Part shown: one piece after another, positions 62,787 to 64,000 of the stretch
How positions within the stretch are numbered: position 1 is the stretch's first letter
Layout: each line of letters begins with the position of its first letter
Source of the DNA: Paguma larvata
Taxonomy: Eukaryota > Chordata > Mammalia > Carnivora > Viverridae
Assembly (NCBI GenBank): GCA_030068075.1
Contig: CM057843.1
Coordinates: 42,539,832 to 42,603,831, forward strand
Direction: 5' to 3'
Length of the DNA: 64,000 nt
Position numbers and translations under genes: made by a program
The notes under the pieces: generated by a model
What the model saw: only the letters and a program-made list of their open reading frames with translations
What the model was told of the DNA's origin: nothing
Databases searched by the model: none

Positions 62787-64000
62787 ATATTAATGGATTA
62801 TATATTGCCATTATTGTCCTGCCCCCACTTCTTCCAAGTTTAGATTGCCAATATTTATAGTTTACTGGTCATAAATAGATTTTTGCATTTCCCATTTCTT
62901 GTCATAGAGCCCTCTTGCAGTTCAATATGCTTTTATTGGCACTTACTTTGGTTTTCTTTACAGCAGCAGCTGCTAATTAGTGACAGCTTTTGAGCAAGCA
63001 GCTTGTCATTTTTGGCAGGGATAGGGGACATCCATAGCAATTCAAGACTATATTTTCACTTACTAAATTTACTTTGCTCCATGGCAATACATCTTAAAGA
63101 AAAAATAGTCTGTAGCCAAAGGTGGCTGTATTTACAGAAATATCTTCCTGAGTTGGCATTTGGTCCTACAGTTAAGAACTCTTAGGAGATTAAAAAATGG
63201 GTTCAGTGTTTATCAGACCGATGCCATTAGTCCTGAGTCATCCTTCTAACGTTAATCTACATTCTGGATGTAGAACCTCATCATCTTGTTTTGGCACAAT
63301 AATAAATCTCTCTGGATTGTATTTGGTAGCATGCCTGGTAACCGAAGGAGTGAATTGTTGGTAAACGTTGTGCTTTCCGTTTATACTCCACTTCTTTCTT
63401 GACACATAATTAAAGGAAAGAAATGGTTTAGTTTGCATAAAGGAGAAGCTTTCTTTGGAATTTCAGCTTATATTAGCACCATCATATTTCATGTAATTCT
63501 CTTTGAAATTGCTGCAGTGAGGTGTTAGCTCTATTTTACAAACTTGTCACGATGTTTATGGAATGGTACATTGTGATTATATTTACCTTGATTAGCACCA
63601 ACGATGAGTCAAAACCTCCGTCACAGTTTCTATAAAGTGTGATTCAGTCCCATTATTCCCGTAATAAGGATTCAAGTTAATGACTTCCACAGTGTTAAAA
63701 ATAACAGCTGAAGGAAATAACTGACCTACTATTCATTTCCCCCAATTTAGGGTTTTTTTGTAACACAGAATTCTACCAAAATTATATTTAACACCCAATT
63801 ATTGATTATCTACTATGTACCATGTACTGTATTGAGGAAATCAAAATGAACGAGACATGGTTCCTGCCCTGGGATAACGTATCATCTAGTAGTTGTCTAG
63901 TAGTTGAGCAACAGATAACTCAAAGTTGCCATGGTTATTATGTCCAGAGTGTAAGGTAAATTCTAATTCTAGAGAGATAAGGCATCCCATTTTTTAAAAA

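Larger units (their letters stand above)
42857..64000 (+). other. STAT5B: STAT5B intron 1 (runs off the window)
   Basis: Over 21 kb, AT-rich, with SINE and L1 insertions especially dense at 50.8-59.8 kb. I looked for the STAT5B start exon (MAVWIQAQQ) and did not find it, so exon 2 lies beyond 64,000. The stretch 44,000-47,700 is mostly unrecognised unique sequence. Confidence 0.6.

Noticed and set aside
42857..64000. STAT5B coding exon 2 in the window
   Set aside because: I searched for the [11 protein letters not shown] start and the N-terminal exons and found no match; they must lie beyond the window.

Overview
The window is nuclear DNA from a carnivore mammal, most likely a cat (Felidae). 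The main clue is about two dozen copies of the feliform tRNA-derived CAN-SINE: a tRNA-like head, a CT-rich middle and an AATAAA-containing A-rich tail. Mammalian L1 and MIR fragments and intron-rich genes agree with this. It holds the STAT3 / STAT5A / STAT5B cluster. I found no bacterial, viral or otherwise foreign system.

Layout. (1) Positions 1 to about 10,895, plus strand: the 3' third of STAT3, ten coding exons equivalent to human exons 15-24 (residues about 428-770), then a 2.05 kb 3' UTR ending at an AATAAA. Both known isoform switches are visible: a tandem 5' splice site that adds or drops Ser701, and the STAT3-beta 3' splice site 50 nt inside exon 23. (2) About 10,896-12,167: a 1.3 kb gap between two converging 3' ends, carrying a strong CTCF-like motif. 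(3) About 12,168-33,740, minus strand: all of STAT5A. Eighteen coding exons join without a break into 794 codons, the human length, followed by a 1.24 kb 3' UTR and preceded by a non-coding first exon in a CpG island. (4) About 33,740-42,700: a 9 kb spacer between the head-to-head STAT5A and STAT5B promoters. It has few repeats and several TTCnnnGAA (GAS) motifs, including an ideal TTCCAGGAA beside a CTCF-like motif. (5) About 42,300-43,250: the STAT5B CpG-island promoter and non-coding exon 1 on the plus strand. (6) 42,857-64,000: STAT5B intron 1, running off the window; AT-rich, with many SINE and L1 insertions and no coding exon.

The three genes encode latent cytoplasmic transcription factors. 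They are phosphorylated on one C-terminal tyrosine (STAT3 Tyr705, STAT5A Tyr694; both visible), dimerise through SH2 domains and bind GAS sites. GAS motifs between STAT5A and STAT5B would allow autoregulation, but that is inference. Exon edges were set by GT-AG sites and by keeping the reading frame against STAT family sequence known to me; no alignment was run. Coding-exon numbers for STAT5A are counted from the ATG exon.
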